NCBI GenBank assembly: GCA_019321725.1
Contig: CM033110.1
Location: 9,975,278-10,039,277 of the forward strand
DNA length: 64,000 bases
Direction of reading: 5' to 3'
Source: Paulownia fortunei
Lineage: Eukaryota > Streptophyta > Magnoliopsida > Lamiales > Paulowniaceae
Numbering within the stretch: position 1 is the first letter of the stretch; each line of letters starts with the position of its first letter. Under the pieces are notes generated by a model. That model worked only from the letters and a program-made list of their open reading frames with translations. It was not told where the DNA came from and ran no database searches. A program made the translations under genes and the position numbers. Below are positions 23,885 to 35,399 of the stretch, piece after piece.

Positions 23885-25446
23885 TTTAGTAGAATAATCT
23901 ACAAATCATACACGAAACAGAAAATAAGTAAACTATGGGAAAAATATATTCATTTCATATAAGGTCTTTAATACTAAATGTCTCCCACTATTTTATTCGA
24001 ATTCTATCACCCCTAATGGAATTCTAGGAAATAAAATTTCCTAGTGAGCTTGAGGTCCAATGGAAATATTTCACACCCCAATTTTATGAGCCCATGAAAT
24101 ATTTCTGTCTGTAATCAACTCTTTGATGATTGTATCACTATACAACCTTCAAGTTTGTTTTGCCTCACCTCTTCCCATATACCCCAATTTTATGAGCCTA
24201 TATGATACTAAATGTCAAACAACACCCATCAAACATTCTTGTAGATACAACATCAAGATGTCCTATCACTCATGTCCAACATAATGATGATTTCATCCCA
24301 CGAGTATCTCAATGCTTGGTAGAGATCACAACTTTCCAACACATGACCACCCCACGACTCATGGTCAATGATCAAGTGCGGTAGCGATCGTCCTGTCTCT
24401 ATCTTTGATGGTAGACATGGATCGATAGGTCCTACCTAACTTGTCCATTTTTGTTTGAAATTGAATTTTCTAAAAATTCTTTTACTTAATTTTAGTAAAT
24501 TAAGTGGGATTTAATTTTATCCAAGACCTCATCAAAATTTAAATTAGGTTGGTTATTTAATGCATGACATCATAATATCATTGCACAAGCATAAATGCAT
24601 CTAATACATACTTAAATAAATAGATGATCATGAACCAGTCCTATGCGGTCTATTTGAGCAAAAAATGGACCTAAGGTCAGTGCAAGGGTAATAAAATAGA
24701 ATAGAACCTATTCTATTATATAATTGTATCCCATATAAACATGAACCTTCTTTGAAACCTCTTTTTTGATTCTCCTTCATCTTCCAAAGAAAAAGAAAAA
24801 CCTCACTATCTATTCTAATCTCTTTACAGAAAATAAAATAACTTACATAGATGAAATAAAAAGTTCGCATGCCCCATTTTAAAACCCAAAAATATTAAAT
24901 AAAACCAATCACATTATTCAATGGCTCATGATCATCTTATACATGTTCATAATTAACATCATATGTAATTATCAAAATATATAAATTTACCAAATTGTTA
25001 AACGTAATTTTTAACTTGGAATGATTTTTAATTGCTTGAAAAATAATTTTTCAAAAATAATTAAATTAACATTTAATATTAATATTCTAGAAAATCAAAA
25101 AAATAAAAATAGACCTGGATTGACACGATGAGTAGCGCCACTACTGCCTATTGGGTGTGTGCCAGGTGCCTGCGCGCGCTTCGGGCCCTTAGCACCGGTG
25201 CCCAGCATCAGGTGCTAGGTGCCGGGCCCCCGTGCGCGCATCAGCACCCGCTGTCAGGTGCCTACATGCACAGTTTCTTCACCTTTTTTTTATTTTCATA
25301 TTTAAACAATTTAAATAAGAAATTAAAATTATTCCAATTAAAAATTGCTGAATATATGCAAAATCAAATTTTACATAATTAATATGAATTTAAACAATTT
25401 AAAAAAATACATTCATAAATGCGAAATTCACTGAATAAGCGAAATA
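23885..25446 (-). other. Copia A2 5' leader with GC-rich island
   Basis: Non-coding sequence between primer site and gag, about 1.56 kb, matching the A1 leader at 55,092-56,670. It contains repeated ccaattttatgagcc blocks (24,091 and 24,184) and, at about 25,115-25,275, a GC-rich island (gtgccaggtgcctgcgcgcg and similar) unlike the AT-rich surroundings. The island aligns only loosely with that of A1, whereas the flanks align well. Confidence 0.75.
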
Positions 25447-25461
25447 GTGGCTCTGATACCA
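25447..25461 (-). other. Primer-binding site of copia A2
   Basis: The minus strand reads tggtatcagagccac, complementary to the 3' end of initiator tRNA-Met, one base after the 5' LTR. Confidence 0.85.
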
Positions 25462-25462
25462 T

Positions 25463-27681
25463 TGTTGGGTTCGCTATAATACAGGGATATACGCAGCGGA
25501 AAATTAAAATTTTATCAAACATAAATTTAATGATCGCACTTATTCAAATGAATATATAAATAAATATAAAATTCAGATTATACCTTCCGAGCACTCCAAT
25601 TGTTGTAGAGAATGATGCAATTAATTACTTATCTTGAACTATCAGAACTTGCAGGGATCCAAATATCTCCCATCTATCGTGTTCATAATACGGAAGAGCA
25701 ACATCAATCAAAAGGATTTGTTAGTATCCTTTTAATTGTTACTAATCTAGAAGCGGAGTAAATTTTCAAGAACAATGAAGATTAATTTTTTAAGTTCTTA
25801 AAACTATAATATGAAGAGAATAACAAAACTGATTTTCTTTAAAGAACAAGAAAATCAAAATTACAAGAAAATATTTTTCTTTTTCTTTCTTTTCTTGGAG
25901 AGAAAAATAGATGACTTCAACAAAAATAATTTTTGCTTAATTTGCTGAATTATATATTGTAATTTTCATCCATCATCATATATAGGATTGAAAATTTACT
26001 TATTCTCCAACTTTTGGAGAGTTTGACAATTTTGAACTATTTCAAAATCTTATCTTGGAAGTATTCTAAATCTTCCAAGAATTCTTCTATTTTTTCTCTT
26101 CTATTGTATGTGGACTAATTTGAAATTACATTAATCATCAAAATTGTCTACACACATTGTTGATATTAGTTTGAACTTTTCAAATAATATGAAGATAGAT
26201 ATATATCATATATATACTGTAATTATATTTATATATAAATTAAATCTTAATAGCCAATTTTATCCCATAAAATCGGTCACTATATTTATTTATCGATAAA
26301 TATGTTAATTAAATAAATCACATTTATTTAATTTATTCTTTTCATATTTTAGTGGACTTGTTGTTAAGTGATCCACATTAATTTTGGGTTTGAACTCAAA
26401 AATTTCAAAATCAATCCAATTGATTAAATTTCAATTTAATCAATCCAATTGATTAATTTAATTTACTCCAATTAGGCTTCCTAATTAAATTAGATCCAAT
26501 TACTTAATTGAATAATTTAGTTTAACCATTATATTAAATAGAACGCTTAATTAATTAATTAATCAATATTAATTAATTAATTTCCAACTATTGAAAAAAA
26601 TCTAAAATTAGAAATATTACTTTTCATAAAGATGTGTGACCTTCTTAGCTTCACTACTACACTAGTAGTGGGCTTACAACATTTGCAACTTATAAATAAT
26701 AATTATTCTAATTAATTAATCTAATTAATTAATCCGCTTGGAATTAACTCCTTAATTCCAAAACCTCACTATCCATGAAAACACCTAACAAGTAATCATG
26801 ATAAACTAGTCTTAGGTGAAATAGCGAGTAAACCTATTTCAGTTGCAAGTACAATACATGTACAGTCCTTTCGATAGCTAATCTCCTAATTGAATTTAAG
26901 GTATGGATTATAAGTCGAAACCTTAAATGATTCAATAACTGTCATCCTATTTCAAGTTCTAATGATTCCTGATTAATCACAATTCATTCTGCCTTAGTTA
27001 AGGTTTTTGAATCACGAACTATAAAAATACAAGAGATTCCCTTGTTTAAAAAGACAAGTATCGAATTCTATGTTGGCCACTGACAAACCTCTATGCACAC
27101 CAATGCAACACCAACATACCCCTTTGTGATTGTTAAGCAATCAAAAAATATATCAAATTGATGCAGGATGCACACAAGGCTACTATCATGTCTCAAGTTT
27201 GAGGACTAGTCATGTACTATCGCAACATATAAATTCTTGTTTCGATAAGCAAAGCTTCCAACTAATAATTTCTTGCGGGTCATGTTCGGTGTACTTGTTT
27301 CCTAATAAGTATCCACATATATGCACTTGCATCTCTACGCTAATGTCAATGGAATATGACATTCTCGTCTCACGAGCATGCATTATATATGCGAGTCTTA
27401 TTGAGTTATTTAATGTCCCATCTCAAAAAACTCTGAATCACAACTTATTTAAAACCAAAGTCTTATAGGCATATTCCATGATCGCCATCATATGCGCGAC
27501 TATGCCCCATAACTAAATTTGGTATAGAGATTTTATCTAATGTATAGAAATAAAATATGTAAAACATAAGATAAAGAGAATGCTTTTTTATTAATATGAT
27601 TTCCAATAAAATTATTTTTGTAAAAGAAAAAGAATTTAATACACTCAATCCAATTGGGGCATTAGGCATTCTACTCTAACA
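25463..27681 (-). repeat. Copia A2 5' LTR
   Basis: A 2,219-bp LTR with tgttgggttcgc at the left and ctactctaaca at the right on the plus strand. It is collinear with both LTRs of A1 and with the solo LTR at 42,327-44,540. It differs from its own 3' partner at many sites, consistent with an older insertion than A1. Confidence 0.9.
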
Positions 27682-27884
27682 TATATTTATATCTTATTGA
27701 AATTTTTAAATACCTATGTAAATATATATATGTGTGTAAAAAAACAATTTAAATAATATATATTTATTCTATTTATTAAAATGATATGGCATATAATGCC
27801 TAGTTTGTTAAACTATCCTCAATGTACGATATATTGATGGACAAAATTACACCAACATATAAGAAAAACGTTGAAACCATTATC

Positions 27885-28720
27885 ACCTAAGAGCCGACAT
27901 ATCTCTCTCTCCTGTGAACTGAACCGAGCGTCTCCTGCAAGTCTTCCTCTGGCGAGGTGAAGGTGAGTTTCTGTTATCTGTCTGTACCATTGCCAAGATT
28001 GGGTTTTCGAGAGGAAAAAAAAAGTCTTGAGAAGAAAAGGGATATCTGAGAGGAAGAAAACGGAAATAAGGTTTGAGGTAGGTTGAAATGCAAAACGTGT
28101 TCAAGGGAACTAGTTGTGTTCTTGGTCCACCATTTGGTTGCTCAATTTGCGCACCCATCATCACCTACTCAGCGTCCAGAACTCACAATACTTTACAAGC
28201 ATTATAGGTATATACCTACATATGAGATTTCAGTCTTTTCTCCTCTTGCTCCAAGACTTTAGCTAGATTTCTTATCTGGGTTTTTTTTTTTTTTTTTCAG
28301 TTTCTAATTTTTTTTGTCTCATGCTAAACTTTGCATATAAAATTATGAGATGAAATGTTGTTCAGGGATTAGCTGATGAACATCAATGGGATAGAATTTC
28401 TAAGGTCGTCGGAAAATAACCCAATCCCCGTCAGAGGGGTGTATGTGAAGTCGATTTGCACCAGGCTTCTGCTTTCCTCACCCAAGACTCGTACAGGAAT
28501 GGGATGTGGGGGAGACGATTTGGGAGCTGTTTGCAGTGGACAATGCCTCTGGGGTCAAAGTCATCCACTCAACTGTTAGTAATGAAAAGCTAAAAAAATA
28601 TAAGGGCATTTGGGATACTAATGACTTTATCAAGAATATTAGTTTCTCCAACCAAATAGAAAAATATCAATTTTACATGAGATATCGAATCATTGAAGCG
28701 ACAAAATCAAACAATAACTA
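27885..28720 (+). pseudogene. Possible host gene 5' end or gene fragment, unrecognised
   Basis: This stretch differs in base use from the repeats around it. A leader-like pyrimidine-rich block (27,898-27,960) ends in a good donor (gaag/gtgagt at 27,960). A short frame begins ATG at 28,089 (MQNVFKGTSCVLGPPFGCSI...) and runs 39 codons to a stop that abuts a donor-like tag/gtatat near 28,207. A T-rich tract and ttgttcag near 28,366 form an acceptor, followed by a further open stretch (GLADEHQWDRISKVVG, then a frame change) up to about 28,720. The N-terminus could be a plastid-targeting peptide, but that is speculation. I do not recognise the protein. In-frame stops and a frame change suggest a broken or partial gene, or a captured fragment. 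Confidence 0.4.
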
Positions 28721-29288
28721 AGGTCTTGATACATTTGCTGGAACATATACATAGCAAATGCGCTCTAGATTGATTACATCTTTCCAATTGCATCTTGATT
28801 TCAATTTTAACAAAAAAGGAAATTCATTTTTATTATTTACCATTCTAGTTAACAAAAAAACAATCAAATAAAATAAATGAATTGTAATCGTGTTCACAGT
28901 CCCTCCCTTTCTTGGTATGTATGGTTTTTTCTCCACGATTCACTTACTTAACATATTGTCCATATTTAGAGTTTGATAGGTATTCATATTTGTTTTCTTA
29001 TTTATCATTTCTATTTCTATTGTTGTTTATTCTTTATGATAATCATTTCTTTGAATTCCACTTATATTCCATTTTATGTTCCATAGGTTTAACAAACATT
29101 TTTTATTAATCTCTGTAAATTTTGTTCAAGTTATAATATTTATATGATGATATTTTTCAAGTTTCAAAACATAATTCTTCTTCTTATTATTAGTTTAATG
29201 ATGTGATAGTAATCTCTCTATCTATTTAATAGTGTGTGCACTATTTACCACATTAGTTGTGAACATTCTGTGTACATGATATATTAAA
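28721..29288. other. AT-rich sequence, nothing recognised
   Basis: No motif, coding frame or repeat end was recognised here. It may include the 3' remainder of the gene-like stretch upstream. Confidence 0.5.
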
Positions 29289-29622
29289 GGGTTAAATACG
29301 CTTTACCTCTTTTTATTAATGGTTTTATATCAATTATTTCTATCTACTAATAAAATATTTAAATACCCCATGACATAATAAAATTTATATTGACTGACAA
29401 AAATACTTCTAAGTTAAATAAAAGTTAAATTCACTTTACTTCCTCTCTTATAAACTATAAAATATTTTACCCCATCTACAATAAAACACCAATTATTTGA
29501 TACCATGTTTTATTTAACACTAATTTTATTAAATAAATTAACTTTCAATTGATTCTAAACTAAATAAACAACAAAAATGTAATTGATAACCAATAGTACA
29601 AAGGGTAAAGTGTATTTAACCT
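29289..29622. mobile_element. MITE-like element
   Basis: A 334-bp AT-rich, non-coding stretch bounded by terminal inverted repeats: gggttaaatacgctttacc at 29,289-29,307 and ggtaaagtgtatttaacct at 29,604-29,622, matching at 17 of 19 positions when one is reverse-complemented. No clear target duplication was seen; flanks are taaa on the left and atat on the right. Size and ends fit a miniature inverted-repeat transposon, superfamily undetermined. Confidence 0.75.
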
Positions 29623-30008
29623 ATATTACAACTTTTTTAATTTTATATTTTACTTATATTTATGTTATTCAAATAATATAAGTTACAACTAATCTTCTAC
29701 CCTTTTCATTAAATTCGTGATAATGACAAAATAAATAATTGACAACTAATTTAAACTTTATTACTTTTCTTTTTAGAGAAAAAACTCAAGAATAGTAGTT
29801 GATAAAAATTAAATTTTAATTATGAAACTATTTCTACAAATGTGATAAAAAGAGAAATATTAAAAAAATTATCCAAAAAAGTGCGTAACTATAAATTTCA
29901 TATATTAGACAATTAACATGGACTAAATTCAAATTAAATTAAAATGCTAGGGATGAATTTGGATTTTTCAGAATATATTCTCGCTTAAGATAAGAAAATT
30001 TTAGTAAT
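29623..30008. other. AT-rich sequence, nothing recognised
   Basis: No gene, repeat end or motif was recognised. Confidence 0.5.
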
Positions 30009-33000
30009 TGTTAGGAACAATTTCTATAGATTTTGATGATGAGAATGATAGTCTTGGATATATATATCTAAAACCCCCGAAAGATTCACTGTTTATGTAG
30101 GACTTTTGTGAAGGCTACACTACTAAGTAGTACTCGAAGAAAACTTAGCTTATAAACAGAAAATATAGAGAAAAAGAGCCAACGATTAGAATAGTAATGA
30201 AGAGTTGAAGATCGAGATGAAAAAAAAACAAGATCGGAATGCAAGGTTAACGAGGCTAAGGGGATTTGTGGTTATGTTTTTAATGTGAATTTTCTATTTT
30301 CATTGAGATTTTGATTTTGTATTGACTTTTGCTTAAAAATTTAGAATGTTTATGAATTATTAAATTGAGATAGAAAATTTATAGGCTTGAAAATGAGAAT
30401 TCTATGGTTGAGTGTATTTTTGGATTTTTTTTGTTATGAAAAAATGTGATAGAAATAAAATTATATTTGGTTTATATAATAATGAAATTGTGTTTGGTTT
30501 CTGTGATTTATGCATAAAATAATTCTAAAAGTAGATAGTGTTGAGATCCACTTTAAATATTTTATTTAGATATGATAATATATTAGAATGTTATCTCAGC
30601 AGTGGGTCATACTGGAATGATATTGTTTAAAAATAATAATATATAAATTAGATGTAGTTGGTAGTGATGGGTCAATTTTGAATATTTAGTTTGGATATGA
30701 TAATTTATTAGAATGATTTATATATGATGGGATTTATTAGAATTATATAGTTTGAAAATAGTAATTTATTAATTAGATGCACTTTGTAGTGGTGGATGTT
30801 AGAGTAGTGTCCGACGTGCCAATTGATCTGGTCGTTCTTATACTTTTGTGAATCATTCTTATTTATATTAATATCATTTAAATAGCAATCTTTATCTTAA
30901 ATTCATAATAAGAATTAGATAAAATTCTTAGATCACAAATAGCTATAGGGTATGGTTGCGCATATGATGGTTATCGTGAAATATGCTTCTAAGGTTGTGA
31001 TCTTAAAATGTTCCAAGTTAAGGATCAATGAGATGGGACATCAATGATTCCGTTGAGATTTGCGCATATGATGTAGGCTTGAAAGAAGGATGCCTCGTTC
31101 CACAGGTATTGGTGTGGAGACACTAGTGTATGTATACGGGTACTTGTTGAGAATAAGTACACTGAACAACCCCACCTGAAAATTTTTAATTGGAAATATT
31201 CTATTGTCGAATGGGAATTTTCTCATTATGATAGTGCAAGAATTAGTTCTTAGACTTGAGGTACTATGGTAACCTTGTGCATGACATGTTGTACTTTTAT
31301 GTATTTTCCGATTGTATGACAATCACAAGGGGTTTATATTGGGTGTAACATCTTCATGTGTATGAAGATTAATGAGTGGCCAACAAAGGATCCGTCACCT
31401 ATCTAGATGAATAGGTGAATCTCCTGTGTTCCACTGTACTTGACTCTAAAATCCTTGGCCAAGGTTGGATGGAAATTAGACGTGGGATTTTTTAATTATT
31501 CATCATCAAGTCAAGCTACTAGGAATGGAAACATAGTTATTGAGTTAATAGGGTTTCGACTAAACATCCATGCCCTAAGCTCAATCGAGAGATTAGATAA
31601 TGGAAGTACCGTACTTGCATGGTATTCGTAATTGAAATAAGTTTGCATATTCACCTTAGACTAGGAGTCATGATGCATTGCTAGATGCTTCCCATATCTT
31701 GTGGGTTCTTGGAATTAATGAGTTAATTTCAAAAGAATTATTTAATTTGATTAATTAATCAGAATAATTAATTGTTCAACTAAGTCACAAGAGTTGTGAG
31801 CCTACGACTAGCTTAAAGTGAACCTAAGGGGTCACACACAAAACTTGGACAAGTCTATTTCTAACTTAGAAATTATTTCAAGTGTTGGATTAAATTAATT
31901 AATGTGATTAATTATTGATGGTTAAATTAATTCAAGTATGGAATTAATTTAATAAATTAATTGGATTAATTGATTGGACCTAATTGGATTAGGGAGCCCA
32001 ATTGGAATATTTAAATAATTTATTGGATTAATTAATTAAGATGGACTTAATTAATTAAATGAATTAATTTAATTGATTGAATCAATTAAAGTAGAGCCTA
32101 ATTGATTATTTAGGTCTAGGCCTATTAGGTGTGGGCTTGTAGGAAGCCCATTAGGAAATTAGATTAGGAATCCAATTTTTAGAGGAAGTTGAATTGAGAA
32201 TTTAATTTCTATGAGATAATAAGAAAAAAGAAAAGTCCTTATGGGATAAGGAAACTTACCAAAAGAGTTGGAGATAAGAAAGGAAAAAGAGTCCTATATA
32301 AAAAGAACTTGTGATAGTCTTGATTGACAATCTTTTTGGATATTTTTATGGGGATTTTAATTACAGATTTTTGTGAAAAAAAATAATTTTCTTTCATCCC
32401 CAGAAATTCGTCCCTCCTTTCCTTTCAATCTCCAAAAGTTCACCAATATTTTATATAGTTTAATTCTTGATTTAATTATTGAATTAAGAATTAAATTAAA
32501 CACCTAAAACACTAATTGTTAGTGTGTTCTTGTTCCAAACAAAATCGTTTTGGGATAGAATTATCAAATCGAAAACTACTAGCATAGGATTCGGTTACAA
32601 GTGAGCATCTAAGGTGTGGATACTGCTGTTAGAGGGATAATATTTGGCATCCTAGAAGCGAATTAGATTTCAATCAAAAGGGTTTTGAATTGAAGAACAT
32701 GAAGATACTTTCATGCAGGGATAATGATTTGAATCGTTTCAATCCCTACATCAGCCGGAGTGCAAATTAAGGTAAGGGTTTTTGAAACTTTCTTACTTTA
32801 ACTATCAGAAAATGTACAATTGAGTAATCGCGATAGGGTTTGAAGATTCGTTTTAATTACATGTGATGTAATGTATATTTATATTTTAAAAAAAAAAAAT
32901 TTTTTTGTTGCGTATACGTTTCTCGGGATTGCGCGAACTCAACAGTGGATCCCTATGGTATAACATAGGGTTGAAAATTGAGAATATTATGGGTGGGAAT

Positions 33001-34164
33001 GTGAGAAGGTAAAAATATATCAATTCAAGTGGGATTGTGAGAAACAAATATGATTTTGATATTTAGACTAGTATAAGACTAAAAAGATGCTTTTGAAAAC
33101 ATAAAGAAACAATGCCTAAGAGTTTTAGCAACTATGAGGGCTAAATCAGTCTAGTGAGAATTTGAAGTCATGAGAAGATGAGCGAAGTCAACCACATCAA
33201 AAGAATTGATTGAAAAGTAATGAGATTTTAAAAAGTGATGTGTCCAAGACCAAAACAATGCACTTAGTAGGGCTAAGCATCACAACAGAGTGAGGAGATG
33301 TATACCTTCAACGGATTAAGTTGAATCTGAAAATCTTATATTGATACATCACTACAGCCTAAATCAACGGATAAAAAAGCATAAACGAGGCAAATATGAT
33401 GTAGAGGATAATAGAATTAAATAGTTTAAGACTATGATTGTACAAACATTATGAGCTATACCACTCCAATTAGAAAAGTATGTGCAACAAGCAAAAAATC
33501 AAAGACAGATAAAAAGAAAGCTCAAGGTAAAAGGAAAGAGACTCTTTAATAGTCTTCTAAAGCTCTTGATCCTTCAAAGAAAAAGCTCGATATTCATTAT
33601 CTATCTTTCTAAGCAAAATACACAAAGAGGCATAAAAGAAGTCTGTGATAGAAAACACTTAGCGAATCTTCATATGTAGATATTTTTGCTAAGTGATACA
33701 CATATCACCAACATAAAAGAGCCATTGGGTGAACTTTGACATGTGTAGGAAAAGTTTTGAACTCTGACCTATGTAGTAAGAGTTGAAGCTCAAACCTACT
33801 TGCGAAGAGCTAAAGAATCTAACTTGTGTTAGAAGATAAAGTAGTCGGACTTGTGTGGGTAGATTAGGTCGGAACTGTGTAAGAAGACTGGGTTGTTGTA
33901 TCTACGGAGTTCAGGGAGCAAGAGGTTGAGAAGAAATAAGAGACTAGTTTAGAGAACAAAGTGTTGAATTAGAGTGACATAGTTATGAATTTTATTTTAT
34001 TCTAGTGTATTCATCCTGTATGTCAAGGGTACAGTGGGTAGAAGGATTACCCCACCCACCTTCAAACTATTATAAAATTATTGTGTTATTTATATTTTCA
34101 TACTTTACTTTCCAACAATTTATTCATTTGTTTGTTTGCTCACTTGCATTTGTATCACTTGTTT
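30009..34164 (+). repeat. Probable old LTR interrupted by solo LTR B
   Basis: The stretch starts tgttaggaac followed by attttgatgatgag, a form common at the start of SIRE/Maximus-like copia LTRs. It ends with an LTR-like block (33,890-34,110, with agggtacagtgggtagaagg). Without the solo LTR it would be about 2 kb. Inside it, about 30,535-30,796 holds two imperfect units of roughly 124 bp (tttagatatgataat near 30,566 and tttggatatgataat near 30,692). The lineage call is inference and the limits are uncertain. Confidence 0.35.
30797..32944 (+). mobile_element. Solo LTR, copia family B
   Basis: A 2,148-bp LTR with tgttagagtag at the left and gcgaactcaaca at the right, flanked by a perfect 5-bp duplication GTGGA (30,792-30,796 and 32,945-32,949). 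There is no internal region, so it is a solo LTR left by LTR-LTR recombination. A TATA box (tatataaaa, 32,295-32,303) marks the probable U3/R border. It is related in plan to family A but distinct in sequence; a second family-B LTR on the minus strand starts at 62,547. Confidence 0.9.
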
Positions 34165-34256
34165 ACACTATGAAAGTCATAAAGTTCTAAAATTTTAGAT
34201 ATTATCATTTATGAAAAATTAAGTTTTGATTTTCATAACTTAAGAATTTCCTAATA

Positions 34257-35399
34257 TGTGGTATTATAGCCTTTGGTTTTGAAACTCATGATTTTTATTA
34301 CTTCTCTTTATAATTTTAGAATCTTAAATTGTAAATTATGAAATATGTTCCGCTGCGTTATATCAGATTGATAAAAAGGTCGCTATTGCTTCAAGTTGGA
34401 TTGGAATTTCTGATTGTAAAGTAAATTTTACATTTATATGCATGTTAAACTTTAATAAAATAAATTAACAATAGAATTCTTTGTTTTTAAATGAAACGAT
34501 AACATGGACTGCAAAAGACATAAAGTCTTTGTTCTTTTAATAGTATAATATAGTTGAAATCATGGATGGGTATTCCACTATTTTTGCCCATCAAACTTTG
34601 AATTACGTCTACTACTCTTTCATGTATCAAAGCCTGGGTGATGATGCAATGTAGATGTTTCTTATTTTTCTTTTCCTTTAGAATTTCAGGCCTTTACTAT
34701 GTTTATATACGTAACCACATTACATATTTAATGATATTTCAATTTATATGATGTTTTATGTAAATATATATTGAAAAGAATTACTTCGGTAAAGTTAATT
34801 CAAATATTAAAATATGCATTCGATATTTATATGATAACTAGTTTGTCAATTATCAAAGTGGCCGAACCGTAACATCTAATATCTATCAATGTGTATAATA
34901 TTTATTATTTAATTTAACATCTAAAATTATGAATAAATGGTTAGTCATCAAAGTGGTCAAATTAGAAAGTTGTTCATAGATGTCAAATTAAATAAAATTC
35001 AGTTACCCATGATTATATGATGCTATGAATTGAGATGACTTGATGATATATATTTTCGTATGGGTATAATGAAGTTCATTAATTATAAAATATTTAAGGA
35101 TCTCTCAAAGTTAATTATTTATTTTATAATCATGAGCATGCTAATGGTTAATCGATATACTAGTTTAGATATGTTCAGTATATTTAAAGATAGCAAGCAT
35201 GTCTAATTAGAGTATATTTAATTATCAATTATATAAAATTAAATTCTAGCATCAATTATATTTATTGTAGTTCAATATTGGATCACTCAAAAGAGAACTT
35301 CAAAGTACATTTATTGTCTTTATATGAATGTTAATTTCTGAATCAGTATTGTGTTTAAGTTTAAAACTCAAAGCATTAATGTTTGAGCAATTTACGTAC
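34257..35399 (+). other. Leader of the decayed copia element
   Basis: Primer-site remnant then AT-rich non-coding sequence. A block with atcaaagtgg occurs near 34,853 and again near 34,949, an imperfect internal repeat. No coding frame was seen. Confidence 0.5.

Larger units (their letters stand above)
18715..27681 (-). mobile_element. Copia element A2 (minus strand, internally deleted)
   Basis: A near-complete Ty1/copia element of family A, bounded by a perfect 5-bp target duplication TATAT (18,710-18,714 and 27,682-27,686). Minus-strand order: 5' LTR 25,463-27,681, tRNA-Met primer site 25,447-25,461, leader with GC-rich island, gag-pol remnant 23,884 to 20,620, truncated 3' LTR 18,715-20,619. 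Compared with copia A1, 935 bp are missing where pol meets the 3' LTR, joined at a 4-base CTCA overlap. Many further stops show it is older than A1. Confidence 0.9.

Noticed and set aside
28281..28300. Long T-run as a possible retroposed poly-A tail.
   Set aside because: It is followed by cag within a likely intron of the gene-like stretch, and no target duplication or reverse-oriented gene copy was seen.
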